NCBI RefSeq assembly: GCF_049546785.1
Contig: NZ_JBMWAN010000002.1
Coordinates: forward strand, 1 to 64,000
DNA: 64,000 bases
Source of the DNA: Nitrospira_D sp035465795
GTDB lineage: Bacteria > Nitrospirota > Nitrospiria > Nitrospirales > Nitrospiraceae
Direction: 5' to 3'
The notes under the pieces are model-generated. The model saw only the letters and a program-made list of their open reading frames with translations. It searched no databases and was not told where the DNA came from. This document shows, one piece after another, positions 15,217-24,600 of the stretch. A program made the position numbers and the translations under genes. The first letter of the stretch is position 1. Each line of letters begins with the position of its first letter.

Positions 15217-16023
15217 ATGCAAGCCACAATCAACGGCATTTCGATCGCCTATCACGATCAGGGGAAGGGTCCCCCCATCGTATTTCTCCACGCCTTTCCG
15301 TTGAATCGGACGATGTGGGCGCAGCAGGAAGCCGCGCTCTCGTCGAATTTTCGCGTCATCACCATCGACCTGCGCGGACATGGCGAATCCGACGCGCCCC
15401 TCTGGCACTATAGCCTCGACCAGGCTGCCGACGACCTTCGCGGGCTCCTCGATCACCTCTCAATCCCGCAAGCCGTTTTTGTCGGCCTTTCAATGGGAGG
15501 CTACATCCTGTTGGCATTCCATCGAAAGTATGCGGACCGAGTGAAAGGCATGGTGCTGGCCGACACGAGAGCACAGGCAGACACGCCGGAAGGAAAAGAG
15601 GGGCGATTCCAGATGGCCCAGATCGCCTACAAGCAGGGGGCTTCCGCCATCGCCGATATCATGATCCCGAAATTATTGAGTCCCGCGACGATCCGGACCA
15701 GGCCGGAGATTGTTCAGCAAGTCAGAACGATGATCGAGGGCAATCAGATGAGCGGAATCGTTGGCGATTTGATGGCGATGGCCGAGCGCCCCGACTCAGT
15801 GCCGCTTTTGAAACAAATTACCTGCCCCACCCAGATCATCGTCGGCGACCTGGACCAAGCCACCCCGCCATCCGAGGCGAAGCTCATGGCCGAACAGATT
15901 CCCCACGCCAGGCTGGCCATCATCCCCGACGCCGCGCATCTTGCCAATATAGAGCAGCCGGAGATATTCAGCGCGATCGTAGGGGAGTTTGCCGCGAACG
16001 TGGCCCGCCCTGGAACGCCCTAG
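15217..16023 (+). CDS. Alpha/beta-fold hydrolase
   Basis: The 268-residue protein is a canonical alpha/beta hydrolase: oxyanion-hole HAFPLN (about residues 27-32), DLRGHGESD, nucleophile elbow GLSMGG (Ser about 94), acid GDLDQATPP and a late histidine in DAAHLANIEQPE. The layout resembles 3-oxoadipate enol-lactonase and related small esterases, but the substrate cannot be read from sequence and no aromatic-degradation genes are nearby. The ATG at 15217 follows GGGGAGAAGC. It is divergent from rarA and convergent with folE. Confidence 0.9.
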   Translation: MQATINGISIAYHDQGKGPPIVFLHAFPLNRTMWAQQEAALSSNFRVITIDLRGHGESDAPLWHYSLDQAADDLRGLLDHLSIPQAVFVGLSMGGYILLAFHRKYADRVKGMVLADTRAQADTPEGKEGRFQMAQIAYKQGASAIADIMIPKLLSPATIRTRPEIVQQVRTMIEGNQMSGIVGDLMAMAERPDSVPLLKQITCPTQIIVGDLDQATPPSEAKLMAEQIPHARLAIIPDAAHLANIEQPEIFSAIVGEFAANVARPGTP

Positions 16024-16046
16024 CGGAGCACCCGTTCATCTGTGGC

Positions 16047-16691
16047 CTAATCTGATTCGCCGACGCTGCCTCGGCGGATGAGCTTGAGAAACTCCAGCCT
16101 GGTTTGCTGCTGGGTGCGGAAGGCCCCGAGCATGGAGCTGCTGACCGCCACCGTGTTCTGCTTTTCGACGCCGCGCATCATCATGCAGAGGTGCCGCGCC
16201 TCCACGACGACGCCCACGCCATGGGCGTTGAGTTTCGTCTTCAGGGTTTCCGCAATTTGCACAGTCAGCCGTTCCTGGACCTGGAGCCGGCGCGCGAAGG
16301 TATCCACGATGCGCGGGATCTTACTGAGTCCCACAACCTTCTTATTCGGCAGATAGCCCACATGCACCTTGCCGAAGAAGGGCAGCATGTGGTGCTCGCA
16401 CATGCTGAAGAAATCGATGTCTTTCACGATGACCATCTCGTCGTACTCGATCGGGAACAGCGCGCCGTTCAGGAGATGGTCGATGTCGCGCTGGTAGCCC
16501 TGCGTCATGAAGGCGAGTGCCTTGGCGACCCGTTCAGGCGTCTTGAGCAAGCCGTTGCGGCCCGGGTTCTCGCCGAGGGCCAACAACATCTCGGTCACGA
16601 GTGATTGCAGGACCGCTACGTCAGCCGGCCGTCCCGTCCCGCCCGCGTCATCACTCTCCGCCCGCCGACGAACCGATGCTCGCTTTGCCAT
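16047..16691 (-). CDS. folE: GTP cyclohydrolase I
   Basis: FolE opens the GTP ring to give dihydroneopterin triphosphate, the entry to folate and also to the queuosine precursor preQ0. The 214-residue protein shows TPERVAKALAFMTQGY, zinc-site SMCEHHMLPFFGKVHVGY (Cys and His ligands), VVGLSKIPRIVD and the second cysteine in ARHLCMMMRG. The start has GGGAG upstream. It lies 9 bp downstream of the queD-like gene on the same strand, so the two enzymes that act in sequence on GTP-derived pterins are probably co-transcribed. Confidence 0.96.
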   Translation of the reverse strand: MAKRASVRRRAESDDAGGTGRPADVAVLQSLVTEMLLALGENPGRNGLLKTPERVAKALAFMTQGYQRDIDHLLNGALFPIEYDEMVIVKDIDFFSMCEHHMLPFFGKVHVGYLPNKKVVGLSKIPRIVDTFARRLQVQERLTVQIAETLKTKLNAHGVGVVVEARHLCMMMRGVEKQNTVAVSSSMLGAFRTQQQTRLEFLKLIRRGSVGESD

Positions 16692-16700
16692 AGTGTCTCC

Positions 16701-17132
16701 CTAGGAATGGGCCCCGACGGACGCCGACCCGGTGTATTCGAAATAGTTATCCCGGGTTTCGATCACGCCTACTTTCTGCAATTGCCCGGCCGGCAGCTGG
16801 GTTACCAACAGATCCCAGATGAGCAGGACCAAGTTTTCACCTGTCGTCGTCTTGGAGACGAATTCAGGGTCTAGATTCAAGTCATGATGATCGAAGCGGG
16901 CAATGATCCGATCCATGACAATCCGGTCGAGCTCGTCGAGCGAGACCCCCCGGCTGCCCCCCGCCCCATCGGCGCACGCGATTGTCACGAGCACCACATA
17001 GTTATGCCCGTGCCCGTTGGGGTTGTTGCACTTCCCGAAGACGGTCCGGTTTTCTTCAGCCGACAAATGCTCAGTGTGCAGCCGATGCGCGGCACAGAAG
17101 CGATATCGCCGGATGATGCTCGTGGTTCCCAT
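16701..17132 (-). CDS. queD: 6-carboxytetrahydropterin/6-pyruvoyl-tetrahydropterin synthase family protein
   Basis: The 143-residue protein has the zinc-binding histidines (AAHRLH, NGHGHNY) and the catalytic cysteine in GKCNNPNGHGHNY, plus the late RIIARFDHHDLNLD and ETRDNYFEY segments of the PTPS/QueD family. QueD converts dihydroneopterin triphosphate into 6-carboxytetrahydropterin for queuosine; PTPS relatives make 6-pyruvoyl-tetrahydropterin. Pairing with folE fits either. The remaining queuosine genes (queC, queE) are not in the window, so the assignment is by family. The ATG at 17132 is preferred because a longer reading would begin inside the terminator at 17156-17201. Confidence 0.9.
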   Translation of the reverse strand: MGTTSIIRRYRFCAAHRLHTEHLSAEENRTVFGKCNNPNGHGHNYVVLVTIACADGAGGSRGVSLDELDRIVMDRIIARFDHHDLNLDPEFVSKTTTGENLVLLIWDLLVTQLPAGQLQKVGVIETRDNYFEYTGSASVGAHS

Positions 17133-17155
17133 GGCCGCTTGCCACTGTCCGGTTG

Positions 17156-17201
17156 AAAAATACGAAGCCAGGATCACCCGCGACCGGATGATCCTGGCTT
17201 C
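17156..17201 (-). terminator. Rho-independent terminator after the iscA/erpA-like gene
   Basis: On the minus strand GAAGCCAGGATCA pairs with TGATCCTGGCTTC (13 bp) across a 12-nt loop, followed by GTATTTTT. It separates the nuoF-fdx-iscA unit from queD-folE. Confidence 0.85.
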
Positions 17202-17249
17202 ACGCTATCTCAGGCGTCTGGGCAGAGATCCTCTACTCAGAACGGCCGT

Positions 17250-17570
17250 TTATGCGCTGAAGGAGCTGCCGCATCCGCAGGTGGTCTTGGCTTGCGGATT
17301 CTTGATGGAGAACCCGGAGCCCTGCACGCTGTCGACATAGTCGACTTCCGCGCCCTGCAGGAGGGGAGCGCTCTGGGAGTCCATGATGACTTTCACATCG
17401 CCCTTTTCGATGACGGTGTCGTCCTCGGCCATCTTGGACTCGAAGGCCATCCCATATTGGTAGCCATGGCAGCCGCCGCCGCGGACATAGACGCGCAGGC
17501 CGACCACATCCTTCTCTTCGGCCATCAACTCTCTAATCTTCTGTTCTGCCACCGGTGTAATCGTAACCAT
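17250..17570 (-). CDS. erpA: HesB/IscA-type iron-sulfur cluster carrier
   Basis: The 106-residue protein is a full-length A-type carrier that receives Fe-S clusters and delivers them to apoproteins. The three conserved cysteines are present: GGGCHGYQYG (about residue 34) and the C-terminal CGCGSSF pair. The start ATG has a strong AGGAGG. It ends the run nuoF-ferredoxin-iscA, with only 65 bp between it and the ferredoxin gene, and is followed by a good terminator. The symbol erpA is a best guess among ErpA, IscA and SufA. Confidence 0.92.
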   Translation of the reverse strand: MVTITPVAEQKIRELMAEEKDVVGLRVYVRGGGCHGYQYGMAFESKMAEDDTVIEKGDVKVIMDSQSAPLLQGAEVDYVDSVQGSGFSIKNPQAKTTCGCGSSFSA

Positions 17571-17634
17571 CGGGTTCCTCCTATATCTCCAGGTCCGCGA
17601 CCTGCGTCCTGGGTTGGCTTAGTGTAACACCTCT

Positions 17635-17982
17635 CTACCGAATATCAACACCCTGCGCTTCCGATTGTCTCGTGGTCGGCTCGGCAAATTTGGACTCGGG
17701 CACCCGCACCACGACGTCGCCCAGAACCCTTGCCTGACATCCCAACCGGTGCCAGGGCTCACGGAGAGCCTCCCGGTCAAGCAGATCCTGCTCGTCGAAA
17801 TCGATCTCCGACAGATTTTCAGCTCCGGACTGCACTTCGACCCGGCAGGTCGTACAGGAGGCGTTGCCGCCGCAATCATGCTTGAGAGGGAATCCCAACT
17901 CTTTGGCTGCATCCAACAGCGTCAGGTTTCTCGTGACATTCCCGCTCTTCCCCTGTGGATGAAGAAACGTAACTCGGGGCAT
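17635..17982 (-). CDS. 2Fe-2S ferredoxin
   Basis: The 115-residue protein has the adrenodoxin-type cysteine pattern: CGGNASCTTC (about residues 37-46) and a fourth cysteine in HRLGCQARV (about 81). FDEQDLLDRE between them is typical of Isc-type and putidaredoxin-like ferredoxins. It carries single electrons in the cytosol. The start has GAGGTG upstream and lies 9 bp after nuoF, so it is probably co-transcribed with nuoF and may exchange electrons with it. The last 15 residues form an unstructured tail. Confidence 0.92.
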   Translation of the reverse strand: MPRVTFLHPQGKSGNVTRNLTLLDAAKELGFPLKHDCGGNASCTTCRVEVQSGAENLSEIDFDEQDLLDREALREPWHRLGCQARVLGDVVVRVPESKFAEPTTRQSEAQGVDIR

Positions 17983-17991
17983 CTCGCACCT

Positions 17992-19290
17992 CTATGAATG
18001 AGCCCCGACAGCCACAGGCTTGAACGGGCAACGCTGCAACCGGAGATGATCTTCGTATTCTTTCTGGAACAGCTTCACGCTGCTCTGCACCAACACGGCG
18101 GCCCCGGTGACCAGCGTGCAATACCCGGTGCCTTTGACGAATCCGCAGAGCTGCAGCAGGCTGTCCAGATCCTTTTGCGTCCCCTGCCCGTCTTCGATCT
18201 TGGCCATCAATGTCGCCAGATTGTTGGTCCCCATCCGGCAGGGAGGACATTGCCCGCAGCTCTCACCCTTGAAGAAATTCGAATATTTCAGCGTCGCGGC
18301 TACCATGCAGGTCGCATCGTCGATCACGATGGTGCCGGCAGAACCCAGGCCGGTGCCCGCTTTCTTGAGCGAGTCGAAGTCCATCTGCAGGTCCAGCTGA
18401 TCGGCCGTGACCATGGAAAAGGCCGGACCGCCGGGAAACACCGCCTTAATGTTGCGCCCGCCGGGAACTCCGCCTCCGCACTTGTCGATTAGTTCACGGA
18501 TGGTCACGCCCATCGGCATTTCATACACACCGGGCCGATTCACCGCGCCGCTGAGCGAAAACATCATCGTGCCGGGACACTTTTCCGTCCCCACTTGAGT
18601 AAACCAGGCCGCGCCCTTGTACAGAATTCGTGGAATATTGCAGAGAGTTTCGACGTTGTTGACCAGGGTCGGTTTCCCGTACAGACCGAAATCCGTCGGG
18701 TAGAAGGGCGGCTTCTGTCTCGGCATGGCCGGACGCCCCTGCATCGACTCCAGCATGGCCGTCTCTTCACCCGCCACATAGCTCCCGTAACCGTCGAACA
18801 CCTGCAATTCGAGATCGTAGCCGGTCCCCAGAATATTCTTTCCCAGGAACCCCTTGGCCCTGGCCTGCTCCAGTGCTTTCTTCAGATTATTCCGCTCGTC
18901 TTCGTACTCATGATTCACATAGATGAAGGCGGCTTTGGCCTGGACGGTATGCGCGGCAATCAGGCAGCCTTCGATCAACTGGTGGGGGATCGACCGCAGC
19001 AAATGCCGGTCCTTGAACGTCCCGGGCTCATGCTCGCCCGCATTACAGACAAAATAGCGCTCCTTGACCCGATGATTGAGAACCTTGTCCCACTTCACAC
19101 CGGTCGGAAATCCCGCCCCGCCGCGCCCGCGAAGGCCGGCTTTCTTGAGCTCTGCCACGATGTCTTCGGCCTTCCAGCCGGAGACACAGCGTTTCCAGGC
19201 TTCATAGCCCCCGACTTTGAGATAGCCCTCAATTTCCCAGGGCTGCCCCTCAAGCTGTTGCACCAAACGGGGTTCAGTCGCAATCGACAT
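17992..19290 (-). CDS. nuoF: NuoF-type NADH-binding flavoprotein
   Basis: The 432-residue protein has the complex I 51-kDa subunit layout: GLRGRGGAGFPTGVKW (FMN/NADH region, about residues 50-65), CNAGEHEPGTFKDRHLL, GYGSYVAGEETAMLES, PTLVNNVETLCNIP, an SLBB-like segment, and the C-terminal 4Fe-4S ligands in ESCGQCPPCRMG plus a later cysteine. It oxidises NADH and passes electrons to an Fe-S chain. No other nuo genes are nearby; a 2Fe-2S ferredoxin and an A-type cluster carrier follow directly. It may serve a dispersed complex I or act in NAD(P)H-ferredoxin exchange supporting reverse electron flow and carbon fixation; that use is inference. Start ATG with AAGGAAG. Confidence 0.93.
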   Translation of the reverse strand: MSIATEPRLVQQLEGQPWEIEGYLKVGGYEAWKRCVSGWKAEDIVAELKKAGLRGRGGAGFPTGVKWDKVLNHRVKERYFVCNAGEHEPGTFKDRHLLRSIPHQLIEGCLIAAHTVQAKAAFIYVNHEYEDERNNLKKALEQARAKGFLGKNILGTGYDLELQVFDGYGSYVAGEETAMLESMQGRPAMPRQKPPFYPTDFGLYGKPTLVNNVETLCNIPRILYKGAAWFTQVGTEKCPGTMMFSLSGAVNRPGVYEMPMGVTIRELIDKCGGGVPGGRNIKAVFPGGPAFSMVTADQLDLQMDFDSLKKAGTGLGSAGTIVIDDATCMVAATLKYSNFFKGESCGQCPPCRMGTNNLATLMAKIEDGQGTQKDLDSLLQLCGFVKGTGYCTLVTGAAVLVQSSVKLFQKEYEDHLRLQRCPFKPVAVGAHS

Positions 19291-19475
19291 AGGTCTTCCT
19301 TCAGAAGAAATTCCGCGAGTTTAGAGATCGTACTATACGGCTGCCCCCCCGCCTTCGTCAAGGTAACGGATGGAGAATAGGCCTGAATCTCAAGTAGTTA
19401 GGGCAAGGGCCCTATGGAGCTGATGGGCATACAGGGCAATGGCCGGAGGTGGGTGCGCAAAGCAAGGGGTACCAC

Positions 19476-19504
19476 CAGCCGGCGGAGGCGATCCCCGCCG
19501 GCTG
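19476..19504. terminator. GC-rich hairpin downstream of the Urate_ox_N gene
   Basis: CAGCCGGCGG and CCGCCGGCTG form a perfect 10-bp stem with a 9-nt loop, 15 bp after the stop of the minus-strand membrane-protein gene. There is no U-tract. Otherwise I see nothing in 19291-19519. Confidence 0.45.
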
Positions 19505-19519
19505 ATAGACCAAAGACAA

Positions 19520-20107
19520 CTACTTGAAGTGGCTACCGGCTCCCATGAAGAACAGCATGGGAATGGAGAGCAGGAAATTTACGCGGGAGGCGAGTAGCGC
19601 GGTCCGGCCCCATTGGGCCATCTCCGGCGGCGCCGGAGTGCCCTGCGCCGCTGCCGCGACGGCGGCAATGATCTTCTTCTGGTTCGGCCAGATAATCCCG
19701 TGGACGTTCCCCATCATGATGATGCCCAACAGGCCGCCGATCGCCAGCGCATAGGCTCCGGTCCCGCCCTGGCTGTACAGCTTGGCGTAGAGGACGATCC
19801 CGGCCAGCACCGTCACGGTGGCCCCGTGCCGGAACCAGTTCAGCGCCGACGGCATCAGCTTGGGAATCACGATGTTCTTCGTGGGACCATCGAGGCTCTT
19901 GAGAAACGCGGCATTGATCAGGTTGAAGAAATACAACAACCCGATCCAGGTGATCCCCGCAAGGAAATGGATCCAGCGCATGATCATCCCCACCCAATCG
20001 GCCTCTCCCGCCCCCACGCCGGATATCCCGAGATACACCGCTATCAACACGACAGCAAGCGCGAATCCCGCACCCATTGTCTGCATCGGATCTTCAAGAA
20101 ATTTCAT
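19520..20107 (-). CDS. Urate oxidase N-terminal-like membrane protein
   Basis: The 195-residue protein has four or five transmembrane helices and matches the Urate_ox_N (PuuD-like) membrane family. Key features are MRWIHFLAGITWIGLLYFFN with a likely haem-ligand His, LNWFRHGATVTVLAG, and GNVHGIIWPNQKK. In PuuD this membrane part precedes a cytochrome c domain; here it stands alone, as often seen in bacteria that do not degrade urate. It may be a small haem-binding membrane protein in electron transfer. The start has GGAGAGGGGG upstream. A GC hairpin follows. Confidence 0.85.
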   Translation of the reverse strand: MKFLEDPMQTMGAGFALAVVLIAVYLGISGVGAGEADWVGMIMRWIHFLAGITWIGLLYFFNLINAAFLKSLDGPTKNIVIPKLMPSALNWFRHGATVTVLAGIVLYAKLYSQGGTGAYALAIGGLLGIIMMGNVHGIIWPNQKKIIAAVAAAAQGTPAPPEMAQWGRTALLASRVNFLLSIPMLFFMGAGSHFK

Positions 20108-20200
20108 AGTCCCCCTCTCCTCCTCACGGTTTATATTCTTCGGCGCAGTGTCTACTGCACCCCTCCAAGCTTGTCAAGCAAGCGCATCTGCCCGCTCCGC

Positions 20201-21142
20201 TCAGTATCCCATCACACGGTCGACATTGGCGCATAGATCGCGCACGGCATCGGCCGACGTGGCCAGCGCCGCCCGTTCGTCCGCCGTCAACTCATACTCG
20301 AGTACCTCCTCCGCGCCGCCGCGGCCCAGCTTGACCGGGACGCCCACAATGACGTTTTTCAGCCCATATTCCCCTTCGCACAGCACCGCCGACGGCAGAA
20401 CCCGCTTTTGATCCTGCATGATCGCATCGACCATGTCCACCGCCGACGCCGACGGGGCGTAGAATGCGCTGCCGGTTTTCAGCAGGCCGACGATCTCCGC
20501 TCCGCCCTCGCGCGTCCGCTTGACGATCGCATCCAGCCGGTCTTTCGGAATCAACTCCGACACCGGCTTTCCCTTTGCGGTGGTATAGCGCGGCAGCGGC
20601 ACCATCGTATCGCCGTGGCCGCCGAGCACCATGGCTTGCACCTCCGGCCCGGGCACATTCAACTCGGTGGCGATGAAGGTGCGCATCCGGGCCGAGTCGA
20701 GCACGCCGGCCATGCCGATCACGCGGGACTTGGGAAACCGACTGACCTTCAGCGCGACATGAACCATCGCATCCAGCGGATTGGTCACCAGCAACAGGAT
20801 GACCTCGGGCGAGCGCGCGATCAGTTCCTTGACCACGGACTGGACAATCTTGCAGTTCGTGGCGAGCAGTTCATCGCGGCTCATGCCCGGCTTGCGTGCG
20901 ATCCCGGAGGTGATGATCGCCACCGATGATCCGGCCGTTTCCTCATACCCGTTCGTCCCGACCACCTTTGTGCTGTAGCCGCACACCGGACCGGCCTGGG
21001 CGATGTCCAGCGCCTTGCCTTGCGGCACCCCCTCCACAATGTCCACCAGCACCACATCGTAGCGGTCTCGCTCGGCCAGCCGTTGTGCCGCCGTGCCGCC
21101 GACATTACCCGCGCCCACTACCGTAATTTTCGGTCGCCCCAT
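20201..21142 (-). CDS. mdh: Malate dehydrogenase (LDH-like)
   Basis: The 313-residue protein interconverts malate and oxaloacetate with NAD. It has the N-terminal Rossmann motif ITVVGAGNVGGTAAQRLAE, ITSGIARKPGMSRDELL (substrate-loop arginines), LLVTNPLDAMVHVA, VIGMAGVLDSARMRTFIA and the catalytic histidine in VLGGHGDTMVPL. The GARKPGMSR-type loop places it in the LDH-like MDH group. In Nitrospira this step belongs to the reductive TCA cycle. The start has GGAGGGAG. A CAGCACTC-family repeat lies upstream at 21157-21243. Confidence 0.97.
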   Translation of the reverse strand: MGRPKITVVGAGNVGGTAAQRLAERDRYDVVLVDIVEGVPQGKALDIAQAGPVCGYSTKVVGTNGYEETAGSSVAIITSGIARKPGMSRDELLATNCKIVQSVVKELIARSPEVILLLVTNPLDAMVHVALKVSRFPKSRVIGMAGVLDSARMRTFIATELNVPGPEVQAMVLGGHGDTMVPLPRYTTAKGKPVSELIPKDRLDAIVKRTREGGAEIVGLLKTGSAFYAPSASAVDMVDAIMQDQKRVLPSAVLCEGEYGLKNVIVGVPVKLGRGGAEEVLEYELTADERAALATSADAVRDLCANVDRVMGY

Positions 21143-21156
21143 ACTCCCTCCGGAAG

Positions 21157-21243
21157 TCCTGAGTGCCTGGTGCTGAGTCCTGGGTGAGGGCCCGGGAACA
21201 TGCGTTGGCCGCTCTCAGCACTCAGCACTCTTGTCTCAGCACT
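21157..21243. repeat. CAGCACTC-family repeat, inverted pair
   Basis: GTGCTGAGTCCTGGGTGAGG on one side and CTCAGCACTCAGCACTCTTG on the other are opposed copies of the family at 1491, 4217 and 7420. They can pair into a long hairpin between mdh and the gene at 21246-21653. Confidence 0.5.
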
Positions 21244-21245
21244 GT

Positions 21246-21653
21246 TTATGTGTGTTCGTGTTCCGTCCAGCCCGCGACTTTGAAATTGATGGTGCAGACG
21301 AAGTTTTCACCGTCGTAGAAATTGACCTTGATCTTCTTCTTCCCAAAGGTCTTCGCCAGAAACTCTTCCGGATTATCGATCAGCTCTTGATAGCCCCCGG
21401 CCGGATATTCCGCCAGATCATGGAACACCACGATCATCCCCACCTTCACTTCTTGCAGCACTTTCGCGGAGCAGCGCGGATAGACCTCCCAGAACTTGGC
21501 CTCAATCATCTCTTTGGTGGGTTCAGGCCGGTCTTCTCCCGGCTTGACCGGCTGCGCGAACTTCGCGAGCCGCCGCACATAAGGGTACTGATGCCCGGTA
21601 AAGAGCTTATAGAGCCAGGGCGGAACTGTGGGCCGGTCGGATGTATTGGTCAT
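21246..21653 (-). CDS. Conserved-looking hypothetical coupled to the NorD-like gene
   Basis: A 135-residue soluble protein rich in aromatic and charged residues (VPPWLYKLFTGHQYPYVRRL, EVKVGMIVVFHDLAEYPAGG, KIKVNFYDGENFVCTINFKV). It has no signal peptide, membrane segment or known motif. Its ATG lies four bases after the stop of the large VWA protein and has no clear ribosome binding site, implying translational coupling and a shared job. I do not recognise the family. The beta-rich C-terminal half looks like a small compact domain. Confidence 0.75.
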   Translation of the reverse strand: MTNTSDRPTVPPWLYKLFTGHQYPYVRRLAKFAQPVKPGEDRPEPTKEMIEAKFWEVYPRCSAKVLQEVKVGMIVVFHDLAEYPAGGYQELIDNPEEFLAKTFGKKKIKVNFYDGENFVCTINFKVAGWTEHEHT

Positions 21654-21657
21654 AAGA

Positions 21658-24600
21658 TTACGTCGTCAGTCGTTGATAAATTCGTGGCAGCTTCGCGGGC
21701 AAGGCCTCGACGCGATCGATCACGGCAAACTGCACATCCCCGTACATGCGGCGAAGGTACGCATCGGCGTCCCGATCGATCGTCACACAAAATGGACTGA
21801 TGCCCGCCTGCCGGGCTTCGCGGAGCGCGGCCTTGGTATCTTCCAGCGAATAATCGTCTTTATAGGCTCCGTCCAGGGGACGCCCGTCACTGATCAGCAC
21901 CAGGAGCTTCGTGCGAGCCTCGCGCGCCAGCAACTTCGCCGTCGCATGACGGATCACCGCCCCATCGCGGTTCTGTTGCCGGGGCACCAGCCCGCCCAGC
22001 CGTTGCGCCGTGGCCGGCCCCAATCGCTCGTCGAAATCCTTCACCACGGCAAACTCGACCTGTCCCCGCCCCTGCCCGGAATAGGCGTAGAGGCCGTACT
22101 GGTCGCCGACCGCCTCCAAGGCTTCGCACAGAAGTACCAGACTTTCCTTCTCAATGTCGATGACCCGCCGGCCATTTTCAAGCTGCCGGCTCGTCGATCC
22201 GCTCACATCGACCAGGAACGCCACGGCCACATCGCGCTCCTTCTTTTCATGACGCACATAGATCCGGTCGCTGCCTTCCATTCCCGCCTGCTGCTCCACG
22301 ACCCGCCGGACCACCGCGTCGATATCCAGCTCTTCGCCGTCCGCCTGGGCCGCCGTCCGACGGAACGCCGGGGGGCGGAGACTCTCAAAAAACCGGCGGA
22401 GTGACTTGATCGCGCTTCGATGCATCGTCAACGTGGCCGCCACCGACTCATCGGAGCCCGATTCGGCCGGCCGCTCGACCACCCGGCACCAGTGCGGGCG
22501 GTAATCCTGAATCGCCACGTCCCATTCCGGATACCGGATCTGTCTCCCCCCGTCCCTGACCGGCTCGTCCGTCAGCCGTTGCTCGACCGGCACCGACAGC
22601 ATCTCCTCCACGACCGACGGCAGAGCCCGTCCGCCGCCCAACACATCGCCCAACGTATCGTGCCGCTCCCCGCCCGACCCCTGAGCCCCGCCGCCCTGCT
22701 CTTTGGATCCACCACCGCCGCTGGCAATATGCTCGACCTCCGTCCGCTGCTCCGCTTCCTCGCGCGCCTCCTCCGGATCACGCGTGATGAACTCAGGATT
22801 CATCTCCCCGCGATAGACCCAATTCGTGACCGGACGATAGTCGTCGCGGCTCTGCTCAGAGCCGGTGGGGCCCACCCCCGCCTCAGTGGTCTCTTCGACC
22901 GTTTGATCCGATTGAATCATCTCGGCCTTGGGCGCCAGCAATCCCTCCATGCCGAGGTACACGGCATCCGCGAGGCGGACGGCATCCTCGGCCGTCGAGT
23001 CCGGCACGAACACCGGCTGGCTCATGTCCCAGAGCAAAGCGACTTCTGCCTGCACAGCACGCGGCACCGCCGAAGCAGCCGACTCGCCGGTCGAGAGACG
23101 TAACAGACAGTCGACGATCAATTCTTTCACGGTCAACCCATGCGCCGGATCACGCGGCGTCACCGCCTCGCCCGCCAGTCGCTGCAGATCCCGTTGAAGA
23201 CCGGGGTATTCCCGCTGCAGATGGGCTTCGACCCGCGCATCCTCAAGCACCATCCACAGGTCCTGCATGAGGCGCGGGTGCGGGTAGAGCCGAAACAGCT
23301 CGGCGAGCGACGCCGGCTGCCTGTCTCCGCGCCCATAGCGCCGGCGCACCGCCGTCACAAGGTCCTGCAGCGGGGCGAGCGTCAACTTGTAGGTCCCGAA
23401 TTCCAGATGCCCGGCCTCATGGGCGGCCATCACCAGATACAACCGCACATTGTCGTCATAGGTTGGATAGCGCCGGAGCAGCGCCGGCAGGGAAATCGTC
23501 TTCCCGTCGGCACTGACGGTCGCGCGGGCCCTGTCCGTAGCGGCAGAGTCCGGCAGGCCCTGAATCATCACGTCGGTGCCACACATTCCTTGGACGAACA
23601 ACTTGACGGTCCGCGCCACCTGCCGGAGCGGCACGCCGCTCAGCGCCTGTTCCACAGAGGCCAGCGACTGCTGCGACTCCAACCCGAAATACGCGCGGGC
23701 CCCCTCGACACTATAGGCCAGCACTTCCATCCCGGCCTTAAACCAATTCTCAAATCGCGTGACCGCATCGGCCGAGGCACCGATCATGCCGATGATTTCC
23801 GGTGCGCGCCGGAGATACGACAGTGTGGCCTCCGCATCCTTCTCCGCCAGCAGCCCGCCGTACTGAACGACCTTCACCTGCCACTCAACCGACGGCAGCG
23901 CCCGAACCAGTGTCGGAGACTCGGCCAGCCAAGCAATGGCGGATGCAGGAGACTGTTCCGCCAGCGCGGCCCCCAATGAGACGACTTTCGAACGCACGGC
24001 CGGCTGATCGATATCGCCCAGAATCGCCGGGCTGGTCCGCAGAAACTCCATCGTGACCAGATAGTCCGGCTTGCCGATCGTGTTCGGCTGAATCAGTTTC
24101 ATGCCGAACGCCACCCAGCTCCGGACTTCGCTCAAGGCCAGCACCGGCGCCACGGCGGGAATCTGTCGGATATATTCGAGCCCCACCACGACGTCGAGCC
24201 CCGTCAGCTCGACGCCGACGTCGAGCCATGGCTGAAGTTGATCCGAGGAAAGCACCGCGAGAATCTGGGGCGCGGTCCGCAGATATTCCACCGTAACGTT
24301 GGCATCCTGCTCCGCAAATTCAAGACCCGTCGCGAGAATCGCGAGCCGCGCCGCATTGCCCTCGACCACCCCGAGGATGCGGGGACTCTCTTTGAAATAC
24401 TTGAGGGCCGTCGCCCCGGAGGATTCCGCCAGCGCGATACCGAGATCGAGCCAGGGAACGATGCACGCCAACCCCGCCCGACGATCCAGCTCCGGCAGGG
24501 CTTCGATGGCCGCACGGTTCACTTTTTCCGAGACCTCACCCAGTTCGTCGAGCATCGCCAGCGTCGCGGCCACCGGCTCGGGCCTGTCCCCCGTCAGAGC

